A DNA stretch of 64,000 nucleotides from Helopsaltes ochotensis (GCA_013400155.1 VXBM01000135.1:954130-1018129); one strand, 5' to 3'. Counted from the stretch's first letter, positions 39,558-54,500 are shown. Notes: a model not told the origin generated them from the sequence alone. Numbers and translations are program-made.

Positions 39558-42500
39558 CTGTGCCAGGAGAAAAATAACAGAACAAAAACATACTTTACTA
39601 CATGCTCCAAACAAGAAATGCCTTTTTCATGTTATTGCAGAAAATGTTCTCATTCATTCTCGGTAAGAACCTGCCTAATACAGTAACTCCACACAGTTTG
39701 TTCTAGTATAAACTTACATTGAGAAGGTTAAGGCATTCTCTGTATTACCACATTTTCTGATAAAACAGCATATATTATTTTGTCTAACATTCAGGTTTGA
39801 CCAGACTACCAAGCACTAACATTTTTTTTTACACCCTTTTAAAAAATTTCTCTCTGGTAGAAGAAAATGACAATCTAGCACTAAGTCAGATGAGCTTTTA
39901 TTGCTTTTTATACATTTGGTTGGATTTTTTTCGAAAGTGTCTCACTTTGCAGTTAAATTTACCCATATAACTATACATAAATGAAAAAGAATTATAAGAG
40001 ATAACAACTGGATTGAAAAACAATGTGCAGGGCAAGAAATCTGAATAATATAATTTTCTGCAAAAAAAGAACTGAAGAACCATTTAAAAAATTGCAGGCA
40101 TTACCCAGAAATTAGCAGGCACAAAACTGGAACTGCTAGTTTTAGAAGCAAAACTATTATTTCTATCTCAAAATTAACTTCTTCATACTTACTTTGCATT
40201 CACACACAGTACAAGGATCCCTTTTCCAGGTTTCACTGCTGGAATATGATTTACCCTCTTCATCAGTGCAATCAGAATTACTGAGGCGTGATTCAAGTTT
40301 TTTTATCTGAAAACATTTTAAAAAGTTAGTAACTGAATTAAAAAAGATTTTTATTTATGTAAAGTATTCTGGTTTTTCTCTTATAATACATGCTATATAA
40401 ACCTTATTATACTTGCCTGGATTTTTCTTCTCACTACTTAGTTTTTATAATGCTAAAAGACTAGAAACAGGTAATACATAGGGAGATAAGACAAATTTAA
40501 ACTGTAAAAAATGTTTTGGGGAAAGGAAGGGAATTTTAGTTTTTTCAAGAACACATCAATTAAAAATGTTTACTTGTATTTTTTACTAATTTCTGTATGG
40601 TGTACATTTTAAAAATTCCACTATGACTGAGTTTACCTGCAAACATTGTAAAGTCCTCTCTAAGTTGTCTAGATCTTAACACTGTTTACAGCTGTAGTCT
40701 GGCACATTACTTCTTATGAACCCTGCATTTTAATCATTGCTTTACACAAATTGTATACATTTCAATGGTCAAAAAGATTTTATTAGCACTACACAAAAAT
40801 TTTTAGAGGAAGTTTAATTCTTTGTTTAGTATACAATGGTTACACGAGGCTTCAGGTTCAAAAGTCAAGAGAGCCCAGCTGTAAAATATTTCAGTATGAT
40901 TTCAAAAGAACACAGAAGTAAAGTATAACAACACACCATCTTATGTGTTGATTTTTGTTTGAGATACTATGTGGTGGGTTTTGTCTGCAGGGGATGTCTA
41001 AATATTAAAATATATGACAGATGTTAGGAAAACATTATTAATTAAATCTACAATTAGACATGATAGACTACAATCAGCTCATGATAGCATCTTACCTGAT
41101 TTCTGAGGCTTGAAATAGTTTTTTGCATTTCCAAAACAAATTCTTTGAAGTCATTCCCTGCGGGTACATTTCTATTTTCATTCGATGCGGATGTGGCATT
41201 ATGAAAATATTTACTCTGTTTCACAGAACTGCAACAAATGAATGCCAAGTCAGGATATTCATCTAAGTAATTTTTATTTGGCTAGATATTTTAGGACATG
41301 TAATAAAAATGTAAAAGAAGAGCAACCACAAATGTAGGAGTATGCACCACAACAGCACACAAGACCAGCTGGTGCTGAAGACAGATTCAGGACAGGTGAG
41401 CTCTAGATTACTGTCAATATCACTAGCAACAGGGAATTTCTTATACTTAGAAAAATTATGTATTTCATGAAGGAGTACACACAAAGTGACACTACTGAGC
41501 ATCACCTTAAATTCACCCCAAGGAGCCTCCAATATGAAAGCAGACTAAAGTGAAAAGTCTTTAACAATGATCCCTCCAACACCTGAAATTCACATTTCAC
41601 ATTCTGAATTGTAGACTCTTCTTCTACAGGCTTGTTAGCAAAACATGAATTTTAAGAAATACAGCTTTAAAAAGGAGAAAGTTTGGTTTCACAAATAAAT
41701 GAGAAGTGCTAGTAGGTATGAACATATTTTTAACTAACATTTGACATCAATACTGCTTATAATACATGAAATCTAAAGTCATTTGTTTGTATTACTTTCC
41801 AGTTGATATCTCATAACAGATATATAACACTGAATTGTGTTTATCAATTCAATCTGTTGATGAGAAAGAGTAACAAAAGGAACTGCCTGTAGCTAACAAT
41901 ATATTCTCTGGTACCACTTGAAAAAACAGGCATTCAAAAGCATGAATAACACTAATTTTTAAGTTACTTATTAAATTAAGATCCTTGAATCCATTTACTT
42001 TTTCAAAGATTCTTGAATCCATTAATAATTATAACATTACTATTTTGTTAACTTGTCATGTCCAGTGCTAAGGGATACCCAAAGAATGAACTGGCGAAGA
42101 AATTCTCATATATCAGGGCTCAGGATTTTTAATCTTTCTGCATGAATTAAAACAGCACTTACTGGCAAGGGTTCAAGCTACTTAGTTTCCCACAGTTTTT
42201 CATCTAAATTAGAGAAAAAGAACTCCAAAGAACATAACATGCCAAAATTCAAGTAAATATTTAATCTTCCCCACCTGTTCAAGTTATTGAAAATGAGAAG
42301 CTGAAAAAAAGGAGGAAAAACCCTTTTCATCACAAATGCAATTTAAATACAACACTGAGCATGCAAACTCATGGGAATGTTCAATGACTGAAGTTGCTTT
42401 AGCGTTATTTATGCTACAAATGTAGTTTTGTAAATCTACTACTTTGTATTCCTGATTAGTAATTGGACTGAAACACAGTCAAACATGCTGGTACTTAGAT

Positions 42501-45500
42501 GTGTGAGGTTTTTTCTTGCTTTCATTTTTATTTCATTTAAACCCTTTTACAATTATAGAATTATGGACTAGCATCCTTATAAAGTGAATTGCTGTTGTGC
42601 AAACTTTTCTAGCACTTCACTTGCAAAGATGGACAAAATATCCTTCTTCAAGGATTGCTTCAAAGGAACCTACCTTTTCATATTATCTGTAAGCCAGCTT
42701 ATACATAGCTGCTGTCTTCTCTTGTCTAAAATCTTAAACCCTTAAAGGATCTTTTATTTCAGGACAGATTCCTCTCAAATAAGTGGAATATAATCATGGT
42801 GTTTCTTCAAGTACTATAACACCTGCAGAGTATTTGAAATTGCTGGCATTCATTTACCTCTTTATGCATCTGTCTAGATGCTTTCCTTGCCAGAGTGGGT
42901 GTACTCTGCTTGATCATCATCATCACTCAAATATAAAGTTTCATTTGTTGAAAGAATGCATGCTGAATAGAAAGAGCTATAATTCAAGTGTCTCAAATTT
43001 GTTCATCATGAAGGATCTTCACAATAAATGGTCTGAGCAGAACTCATTTCATGTCCCTAATTCATACGTAAGCATTCATTCCCATGAAAGGGCAAGGGAA
43101 CCTGTCAGCTGATAATTTGTGACTGAAACTGTGATTTACTTCCTTGCTATATTTTGAGGATTAGGGAATTATAAACAAATGCTGTTCTCCACTCCTGCTT
43201 GAAGTATTTCGGTACCATAAGCAATCCTTACCATTACCATAAATTTTTATGCAACTGAAATCAACTACTTGGTATCCTTCTATTTCTACAGCTCCAAATA
43301 GAAAATGAAATAATTTAGATTAATTTAGTTACTGCAGGCATTGTAGCAATGTGGCATTTCAAATCCCCAAGTTACATTTCATTACTGATTTTTTCATGAA
43401 AATTGCAGGAAGAAAGAAAGTGCTATACTTACACGACTCACAAAGTTTTATGCAGATTGGAGCTTGAAAAAAAGTGGTTTATTGTTAGTAGATATGTAGA
43501 AGTATCAAAATAAAATACATCAATCGTAAACTTGAGAAATCAGACACAGGGAAAAAAGTGGCATGTGCTCACAAAGAAATCATTCAGTTTCATTCCATTT
43601 TGAAAGCAAATTTATTTTTGTAATTCTTAAAAAAAAAAAAGACTCACCTTACTGATTTGGACATTTTCATTTTCTTCAGGGGCTTGTCCTCCCGAAAGCT
43701 GTAGTCAAGAGAACGTCTCCCCCGAAAGTGATATGAAAATGCATTAAACTGTCCTCTGGTTCTACAGTCTGAAAACAGACAAGAAATTACATATAAACCA
43801 CAGTACATTTCAGCAGCTACAATATTAATATGGTTTTGCAGTGTTTTCTGAATTGGTAAAGGCAAGCCATACATTCAGTTTGATCCCTCTGGGACTGCTT
43901 GATGGCAGATGAGTATTTCTCAGGGATAGAACTTAGGCTAGTTAGATGCAGAGCATATGATTACCCACAGACCAGCTTTTTATTGTGAAACAAAGGAATG
44001 AATATAATTTTAAGAAACCCATATAGTGCTACTTTAACTATTCTTTTCACTTCTGAAATTTTCACTCTCTTGGCTTTTAATTATTTCTGGGCAAACAGGG
44101 AAGCTACATATGAAGAAAAACAATGACAGAAAAACCACTCTGTGGGATCCTCATCTATCCCAGCCATTATTATTTGTTATTTTTGCCATCTGAAAGAGAA
44201 TTTTCAATTAAATTCCAAATTTGCAGTCATGCTTTATAAGTTTTAGGGTTGCCTCTTATTTCCAAATCCAAAGAATCTGCATGTATCACCAGACCCTAAA
44301 ACTCCTTCCACCACAGAGTAAAAATCTCAACCCTGAGTCTCCTAAGATCCTAAGAGGATGTCTTGACAAGATGAAGTATGTCTTTCTTCCAGTTCACTTT
44401 ATTCAGCCTTCCAAACACAGTGAGTATTTGGAAAGAGTCCCATTTAAAAAATGTAAAGGAAAACAAAATAGAACTTCAACAGCACTTGATATAGGAGACA
44501 ATGAGAAAATAGAAGCTTTCTCATTTCTGTTCACAGAAGCTTTAAAGCCAGAAGTTATAATGAGCCAAGCTGAAGCAAGAACAAACAACATGATCAACTG
44601 CTAGAAGCAGAGTCCGCTAAAACCAAAGGGAAAGCCTAAATACAGGATGCCATAGACACTTCTCAGCTAAGTCTGGTATTAGCAGAATGAGCCATGAAAG
44701 CAACTGAACATGGGAAGGAAGTGTTTCCATAACGTTTCTCTTAATTTGCACCAAAACAAATTAAATCAGAAACTCTGTAGCATTAATAAAGTATTTTTCT
44801 GGAATTTAGATTGAATACCTGAAGAATTAACTATTAATACCTGAAGTATTAATTATTGCAAAACTTTAAAATCTATAAACACTGCTGAAATGAGCAACTA
44901 GAGAAACAAATGTAAGGTTGCTCTGATTACACAAAATTAGGTTTCTTGCACTACTTTTAATTGTGTTTGACTTTTATTTATAATGGCTTAGTATCATTTA
45001 AGACACAAAAAAAGACGACTGACCAAAAAAAAATATCTTCAGATCAAAAACAATATCTACAGATCATTCTTGAACACAAGTTATCCACAATTCCCCTTCC
45101 CTGTTCTTGCCTTGTGGTTTGTCCCATTCTTTAATGAATGCATTACTTTCCTCCTATAATAAGAGCACCCACCAAAGGCTACATGGTTTTTGCTGCCAAC
45201 ATATTGTTCATTCTTCATGTGTGTTCCACTATTTCCCACACAACCTCCTTGCTGTCCACTCAGAAAGAAAACTCTTTCAGATGAGAACAGACCGATGTGT
45301 CTGGAAGAAGCTCAGCATGAAGGCATTTTTGAACACCCTTAGACACTTCTATATTTAGTATGGTGAGAAAAAGGATCATACTGAAGGGTTCCTAAAGAAA
45401 GAACTAATTTTGGTCAAAGGAATTTTTTTTCTTAAAGAGATGTGTTGCCTAAAGTTTTCCCAAGTATCACAAAATCTTTAGTTTCTCTTGGAAGCAATAT

Positions 45501-48500
45501 GTGAAAGGTTTCTGCTATCCTCCTTCGCTTAGTAACTGCTATGGTCATCTTGCATACTACAGATGATTTTTTTTTTGATACAGTAACACAATGGCCCATT
45601 GTTTGGTTGTTTTGGGGTTTTTTTATGCCTAGGTTGTTTCTTAGAAATAAAGGTCTGAAATCTTGGGAAGGTTTTATCACCTTAGACTGGTAAATACGAG
45701 AACCATATGTTCAGTGACAGCTTTAAGTACACAGATCTGACTTTCTGTGTTTTTTAAAACTCAAATATGTCAACTTGCCAAATTTACAGCTCTTGTTCTT
45801 GGTTTCTGTTTCAGGTACAACAGGGAGGAATGTCACTGCTGAGAGGCGCAAGACAAAATGCTTCAGCTTTTAGAGAGCATAAATCAAGAAATTTATTCTC
45901 TTATTTTTTTTTAACTTTTAATTTTAATGAAGAATACCTTAGCAGTAGCTGTAAATAGGAAAAATATCTCTGAAATTATGCTTTTTTTCTCCCAGCTTAA
46001 CTAAAATGTCCCCAAATTAGCTATACCCATTCCAATTAATTTTCTGCAGAAAAAGTGAGTATTTAAAAGCAACCTAAGAATTCTTTTTCTCCATGGACAG
46101 CTTTTCTTCCAGAAGTTAGCTACTGTTACACTGCAAGTGTCAAGCTGATCCATTTACCGAATCACACAGAATCACTCATCATTTATGCAGGAAAAGACAC
46201 TGATATCCTCAGATCCAACCTTTGACCAAACACCACCTTGTCAACTAGACCATGGCACTAAATGCCACATCCAGTCATTTTTTGAACATTTCCAGGGATG
46301 ATGACTCCCCCACCACTTCCCTAGGTAGCTTGTTCCAACAAATAACAACCCTTTCCATAAAGAAATTGGCATTTCCATTTGTATATGGAAGCCATGTTCA
46401 CATCTTCAGAAAATCCTGTTTCCCACAAGGTTTTAAAAATGCAACTGTTATGTAAATTGGATAATAAAAAACCTGACAGAATTATTGAGCAGTCTTAATT
46501 CTCTATGAATCACTCCTCAAAATCTAGGTCATGGAGAATTAATCTAATGGTGGATTAAAGCAAAACAAGTTGAAAGATTAGGAAATGTGAAGCAAATCAC
46601 ATTTATATTTTTGGTACTGGTTTGATTCTCCAAGATTTATTGTAGTGAATTAGGTTGCTGTTACTGTAAGCATTTGTATTAAGAACTTGTAGGCATGCCA
46701 GTGAGACCAGTAAAAGAGTGGAGGAACACTGATACAAAAAGGTGGGGTTTTTTTGAGTATATATTTTCTCAAAGCAGCTACTTGCAAATTTAAATGTAAA
46801 AAGATAATTTGAATGTAGAAAGCAAAACTATATGACCTGACTGAAGCATACAAGTTCTGTGAAAAGACAAAACCTTTTCAGGCATAAATCACATCATTTT
46901 GGTATTTTGAGGAGTTCTTGGTAAACAATATCCTTTGTCAAAAAAGAACTTCCAGTCTCACACAGAGATTCCTGCTGACATTTTAAAATGTTATTTCCAC
47001 TATATTCCACAGAATTTAGTGCTTAGCCCAATGCTGTTTAGTATTCTCACTGAAGATTAAGAGACATAATGAGAAGTGCATAGTAAGAGATTAATGTCAG
47101 TAGAGAAGCAATAGACAGCATAATTGTTCCTCTGGTCTTACAGTACAGGAGTTCATAAATATAGGTCTAATCTACTGAACAACTATGTATAAAAGCATTC
47201 AGATTAAGAATGTGTCTTAACTCTTCTAATGAAATTCAATGGGATTTAAACATGTTTGATCATAATTTATATAAGGCTGTATTCCTGAATTAAACAAACA
47301 AACAAACAAAAAGAACAATATTTGACAGAGGAGATATGCTGGTCACTAACTGAGAAATAGTTAAGAAAAATCTTTCTAAATCAGTTTATACTTATAAGGA
47401 TGACTTATAATTGTAAACTGATTTAGAAAGCATCTTATCTGAATCACTTCCTCCAGGGTCATTGTCCATTGTCCTCCTGGGTCCATGTGAAAACCTCATC
47501 GGTTTTGACAAAAAACAAAAGGTTAAAAAAAATTATTTCAACTTACAAAAAAGGCCTCAAAATAAAACTAGAAAGTATGAAACTTTTAAAGACTCACATT
47601 ACAGTAATCATGGAAGTGTACACTGGTTACTTAAAAAAAACCAAATTCAAAGTACACTTTTTGCACTAGAGAGCCTGAAATAAAGCACCAAAAGTTTCTT
47701 GTTTGGAAAACCTGAAGCTCGAATGCTCTTTGCACAAATAAAGAGCTTCAGTAAATCCAGCAATTGCTCATCATGTCTGACAAGAAAAGAAAGGGAGAAA
47801 GCAAAGGAAAATAGAAAAGAACTTGTGCACTTTAGTGGAACTCCTACTTTTTGTCATCATAAACTAGTAATTCTGTTGTATGATTTGCCAACTAAAATCT
47901 AAAGGTAATCTTTTTTTTTATTCTAAGGAGGAATAATGCTTTGCTTTGAAAGAAGTAAATACTAGCTTTAGTCAAAAAATCTACAAAGCAGATTTCTGTA
48001 ACTAAGGAATTTTTCTATTCTTCATATGGAGTATTTTGACTGTTAAGAAAACAGGAAGGACAACAGAACCAGATGTCTTTTTAACCAGGCTGAAACAGCT
48101 GAACACATGGGACACTTATGAAACATACATAAAGTGCAAGGAGCAATATTCCGTACTCAAAATTTAAATTTAGGATAATTTTAGTTATAAAATCATTAGA
48201 AGTATTTTAAACATGGAGAGGGGTTTAATTTTTTTCCTTTTAAATAATAAACAATAATAAATTCAAATAAACAAACCCCCTTAATGTATTCAATTCAAAG
48301 TAAATGCTGTTCCTGAGTGTATGCCCCACCTCAGAGGAGTGGTGGCCACAGAAGGAAAGAAATTTTTTACATCAGTTGCTTAAACTGGATTCCAACAGAA
48401 AAGTCACAGTCATTCATCTGTGCAAGAAAGGAGTTCTGCCATGCATACTTCACTTTCTATTCATTAACCCCTGCAAGGCTTTAGGAGTTCAGAAAAAGGG

Positions 48501-51500
48501 GATACATATTGGCAATGTTTTACAAAATAGTAGTTATTTACCCTTTCTTTTGCTTGACAGTTATCTAACTGTACTGCATCCAGTGGTACTCTCTGGTAGC
48601 AACTTTCTTGAATGAAAATACAAACTGGGTTGTTGAACACAAGAATACTCTAAAGACTTTCCAAAGATAACATCTGTTCTAAGGGGCTCAGTGATAACAT
48701 TTAGAGAATCAACACGTAATTTCTCAGAAACACTTTACTATTATTCCAAATCAATATAAAAAATGTATTTGCGAAACTCTCTGTCAAGCTTCATGAACCA
48801 TGGCAAAGTGAACTTTTCCTGAACTGGAAGAATGCTCTTTTATTTATTTCTTAATGCATTTAAAGAGTGATAATTGATTTTCTCCCAATGTTTCTGGCAT
48901 ATGTCAGAGAATTTTTGAATAGATTCTGGAAGACTTTAGCTTTTTAGAAACTATTATCATTAATTTGGGAATGGAAATTTTCATTGTTGAAAGAAACCTG
49001 ACTAATCTACCAATACAAGCTGTAAAAATTAGAGTAAGGCCTGAAAGATATTGTATATGGGGAATATTGTACAAGATCTTATTGAAATTGAAAGTATTTA
49101 TTTCTGTTAGTCTCACACGGATGACTGACATTTTGAACAGCATCTTGCAAGGAAGAATTTTCTTAGTGATTTTTTTAGACTTATTTACTGGATAAGACAA
49201 TACAGTAGCCAGTTTAAAAGGTAAATTCTGCAGTAGCTTTGAATAGTAAATTTCTATCTACTTTTTTAATTGTTAATGATATCTGAGTTTGTTCTCAGGT
49301 ACAGTCACACCACTGTAAATCCTCCCTCATTATTTACTGTATCTGTAGCAGACTGAAGAGACATCCTCCATCAGTTTAACTTTTATCTTCTGCTTTAAAT
49401 TCTGAGCCATAGCATAAAAGGACTTTGTCCTTGTGGACAATTTTATCTTACCAAAAGAGTTAAATAGACAAGACACTAGTGGAAGATTATGATGTCTCTC
49501 AAAAAAGCAATCTACCAGTTCTTTATTCATGCATTTCTTTCAACAGAATATTGAATAGCCTACTCAGCAGTAGTAAACTCAAGAGAATCAGCAGTAGAGA
49601 AGATGAAGAACACAGATCTGGATACCTTTCATCAGCAAATCTACAAGGTATTAGCATTGAAAACTATTAGGGAAATGATAAGATTCTAACAATATCAATA
49701 CTACCCTTATCCTTTTAAATAAGAGCAAGGCTTTTCATACTAGGAATCTGCTTGACATCAATTTCTCAATAGTCAGAGTTCAAGAGCAAACTTTCCAAAA
49801 GTCCTGAATATACAGTCTGGGCACGTCATTTGAATTTTGTCCAAAGAAAACGGTAACGACATTGTCAAGGAGATCTCAAGAAAGAGAGGTCATTGTCCTC
49901 TGAAGCATTTTGTTGTTGATGCTACTGAAAATCATTCTGCATGATCCAGAAGATTCTCTTGGGAAGAGATTCTAACTGTTACAGCTGCAGTAAATTCTGT
50001 TGTGACGATGGCTGAAGAGAGGTCATGCAGAAAATCTGTGAGACAGAAGCCAACATACAGGCCACCAAGCAGTGTCCTGTGCTCCATGCAGCTATATAAA
50101 TCCTATTTTGGGAGAAAAGAGGCTTATTTTTCAGGAAAAACAAATTACCCCACGCTCCTAACTTTTGAAGGAGATGGCAATGAACAAGAAGATTTATCCG
50201 CAAAAGAAAGAAAACGATTATCTACACTTTGCAATGCTCAAATCTATGCTATTTTTATACGGTGCTTATTTAATATAAAATACGCAATGATTTCCCACTT
50301 AACAGGGGCTATGCTTCAGGTTAAAATTTGTAATATCTTAACAAAATCCAAAAAAGTAGTAAAATACCTTCTTAAAATGAAATAGACACTTAACAAATGC
50401 ACACACCTCACTGCCCCCAAATCCACCTCTATACAGACCTTCACAGCAATCTTGCCACATCCTGAGGTCCAGTTTAGGAATATCTTCACAGCTACTATAT
50501 CCGTGTGGGAATTCAGCCACCTTAAAGACATCATGTTGTACCCTGGTTATGTTGTCACCATTGTCACACAAAACTCTGGCAAGAGATGTCTGCTTGATCT
50601 GAGTGAGCTGAGCAGGCGTGAACACACCTGGGTTTTCATACCATAACCTGTAATCTCACAAAAAAGACAAGTCTGCTAGTGAAAAAAACAAGAGGCAGTT
50701 TTGCAAAGATATTTCAATACTGTGTTCGGCATGAAATTAATTATCTCATAAATCCTGTTCTCAGCTTAACACTGTAACAAGGGATTGATCCAAATGCAAA
50801 AATTTAAGTTTTTGGTGTCACTTCAGCACTAGCTGGTGTCCTGTTAACATTCTGAAAGGAATGAAATCTTCAAGAAATTCTTTGATTTTTCTTCTAGTCT
50901 CATTTTGATGTCTTGGGTATCTCTGGACATCTAAAATGGCACCAGACTACCAAGTTAAGGGTTCTTTGAAGTAAGAAACTTAAATGACCATAATTTCTCT
51001 CTGTAGGCAACTTTCTTATGGTAATGAAAACATTTTGATGGAATTGCTGAGATTAGAAGAATGGTTAATCTGTATCTCGTTTACTATCAAGATAAGTGAG
51101 ATTACTTAATTTACTAACCATTTTCTTTCTGTTAAAATATTTCTTCACTATACTGATTCAGGGACTTTCTCATATATGCTCAGTTAATTCATTACATTCA
51201 AGGAGGAAATACATGGCTTCCAATAGTTTATTTTTCACATATAAAGGGCTAAAAGCCTGTTATCAATAGCAAATATAAATAATACATTACTATAAAAATC
51301 AAGCCTCACATTGAAAATTTCCTAAGTTACTGTCCAGAATTTGAAAACATTTTACACCATTCTAACACATAGGAACTGCTCACTGTGACATCGTTTCTGT
51401 CTCTCAAAGCTGAATCAATATTGATACTTTTCCCTCCACCTATTTTAATTAAAAAAAAAAAAGGTAGGCTTTTTAAACTTTATGAAAAATCAAAACCAGT

Positions 51501-54500
51501 AGTACAGTAGTAAACTTAGAAGAATGGTCAAGAAATTTCATTTTACCTGTTTACCTATTTACTGTATAATTTTCATAAAGTATTGGAGAGTGGCCAATGA
51601 ATTTCCAAGTACTATGATCAGATTCTCAAATTTCCATCTTGACATGAAATTAGGCTCCCTTCAAATATCACTCCTTTTTCATGCACAGACACATCTGCTT
51701 TGCATAGTATTACCAGTTTTGATCCTATGCCCATTGAAAAGGCTTTTCGAAGAAGTAAGTGTTGCTTTCATTATGTCTAATAATATTTTACCATTTGCTG
51801 GCATGTTGCTTCCAAATACTTGTATTCCTTGGACAGCAGAATAGCATTTCTAAATATTCAATGTTTTCCTATAGTTTCTAAATGTTGTGTCAGAAGACAA
51901 AACAAAACAGGAAAAGGTGCTTTTGCTGGAAAAATGCAAAGATATAAACAAAAAGCAGTATAGATATCCTGTTGTGACACAAATAGGTATTTGTCACCAG
52001 TAACTTGGAGCCCATATTGTATATTTTTCTTCTCATTTTACTCTCTCTGCCTGCAGGCATAGTATTTCTATGCTTCACAGCTTTATTTTTAAACACATTT
52101 TATGTTCAAATGTTTGGGGGTTCTTTAAAAACAGCATAGAAAAAGGTGTAGGTTATCGACTATATATAAAAAAAAAGTCTTTATAAGTATCCTAAGTAGC
52201 AATTTAATAACTTAATTCAAGAAAATAACATGAAATAAAGAGAATCAAATCTAATTTCCTAATTCTTCCCGTTTTCCTTTCATTAGGACTGAATTAATCA
52301 GCCTAAGTCTATGTACTCTCATGCCATGAAAAGAACAGGAGTCTAAGTCATAAATTATGTTAAAATGAGAGAAACATTGATTTTCAGATGCTGAACAAGT
52401 GTGCTGAAAGTATGCAAAGGAGATCTGGATGCTGTGACAAGAGAAATTACTTTTCTCTTATTTCAGGTATTCTAAAAACTGAAAATGAGAAATTGCTTAC
52501 AATGTGCATATATTTAAAATATTTTAACTTCAAATAATTATAATTTAAAGAAATTTTAAAGTAATTTATAAACAATTATCAAATTGTGCTCTTTGGCTTA
52601 ACCTGTTTGCTTTTAACACTTTTTGGTGCACAGACTGCTTGTAATGTAGTATGCATAAGGGTTATATATACAGAGTAATAATGTTTCAAACTATGCTTAA
52701 GTAACAATCACAATTCCTTTGCCAACAAAATAACTAAATAACATCAAGAGAAGCATCATGCACTTTTCAAAATGGTAAGTGACTTGAATATCTGGCAAAA
52801 GGAAATTAAGCATGGCTGTTGTTGTTTTGGGAGTCAGTATGACATTCACCACAAAAAGTAACAGAATTAATAAAGAATCATGGCTTCTAACAATGTTAGA
52901 ATGTATTTTTCATCTTTTCAGTTATATTTTAAAATCATAAATGAACATAAATGGAGTTTGTTTTGGAAACATGATGTTGCAACTGTTATTAACCATCCTT
53001 AAGTTAAAATTCATTTTGGTTTCCATGGTATTTTAGTGTACCTGTCTCCATCCCGAATACGCCTGAACTGTGTGCTTAACAGACACATCAAAGTTGGCCC
53101 CAGTCGGGTTCCTGGAATTAAGTCTTCCACCATTAGAGCAGGAAATAGGTCTATGTTCAGTGGGGAGCCATACAACCTATAAATTGAAAAACACAAATAC
53201 TGAATAACAAATACTTTATATTTACAAAATAATCAGTACATGGTGAAACTAAGAGCAAGAGATACAAATAACTCTCAGGAAAAAATGTACTGATAGCACT
53301 ACATCTTTTGTGAACAAGCTGTGGGTGTATACACAAGAAATCCTGCAATGCAGGTTGTATACACCATGTGGGTCTGCATGTCCAGCCTGAATATTTTTTT
53401 TTCTCCTAGCAGCTTTCTTCTGAATTCTTAGAATTATTTTTTTCAAGAGCTTCTCTTCCCTGTGCCTTTGTACACTTCTACTCCTATAGCTGAGACTGAT
53501 TCTCTGTCTTTAATTTTGAGCAAATAAGGTAGATGAGCAGGTAGATGTAGACCTAATTTCAAACACTGAATCTCTAAAGAACTGTTTACTGGCAGGGAAG
53601 GATGTGCACATGACAGTACAGTGGACGATACTGACATTTCTTTCACTGTACAGAATTAAAGGAATTGAACTTCTAAATAGTTGCACGAAGTTGGCATTTA
53701 ATATGACTTTACACTGAAATAGCACTCATATTTAACAGCATTTACAAAACTAGGCATTTCAAATTAATAATTTCATGAACACATACAGTATGTATTACTG
53801 CATATATACTGTATATATTCTCACTGTTCATAGAGATGTAGAAGTAGAGAAATTATCTGCACATGGAAATTGTTAACATCTATTTTCTGGTACTGATGGA
53901 AGTTTCTTAAAATATCCCTTTAAGTCTTTCTTAGCAAGTATCTTTTTCTAGATAAGACATTTAGCTATGGTTTTTGCATGCACATTTAGATAATTGGGTT
54001 TTTTCTTCACCTCAGGCTCACCTGCTAAGTTTCTCCCTGATTTCAGGATTCTTAATTTCATTTTTCAGATCTTCAAAAGTCTGAGCTGAAGAAAGATTAC
54101 AGTAAACTCTAAAATCATGGTAGGGAGGAATTCCATGATCTCTGCCTCTCTGAATATTCATAGCTGCCAGATCTAAAGCCACAGTACGTGCCATGGAGAA
54201 GAGTCTTTCTGTTAATTCTGTATTGAGTAATTGTGATGGGACACGCATCTTACCAGCAACACCAAAAAATCCCCTTAGAAGTGGATCAATGCCTCCTTCA
54301 TTTACAATCCGAAATGGAGAGAAGAATGCCTTATGAAGAGGTAGATGGCCTTGTGGAATAGGTTCAAAGTTTTCATCCAGTCGATACAGAAAAGGATTAA
54401 TGAGTGTGTGACCAAACCTAAAAGCGGCAGTTGCAAACTCATTAGTTATGCCAGAATTAACACTGGGATCATAACCCTTATATTCGCCAAGCATCTTCAT

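Larger units (their letters stand above)
43769..50438 (-). other. PXDN: PXDN intron, largest in the window
   Basis: 6670 nt. The donor GTCTGT is weak; the acceptor is TGTTTTCAG. It contains a 22-bp tandem duplication (44814-44857), a CR1 fragment (46160-46385), a CAAA repeat (about 47295-47310) and a 59-bp near-palindrome (47372-47430). The antisense open frames at 44221-44604 and 50002-50385 look like chance. Confidence 0.85.

Noticed and set aside
44221..44604. 127-codon plus-strand open frame
   Set aside because: It lies antisense in a PXDN intron, with no recognisable domain and no splice or promoter support; probably chance.
47372..47430. Calling the palindrome a microRNA gene
   Set aside because: The stem and loop are shorter than usual for a precursor and no expression evidence is available, so it is listed only as a repeat.
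50002..50385. 127-codon plus-strand open frame
   Set aside because: Antisense in the same PXDN intron, with low-complexity basic composition and no family motif.
53783..53814. Inverted repeat with 12-bp arms and an 8-nt loop in a PXDN intron
   Set aside because: Made almost wholly of TA-rich words with a wobble pair; plausible by chance in such sequence.
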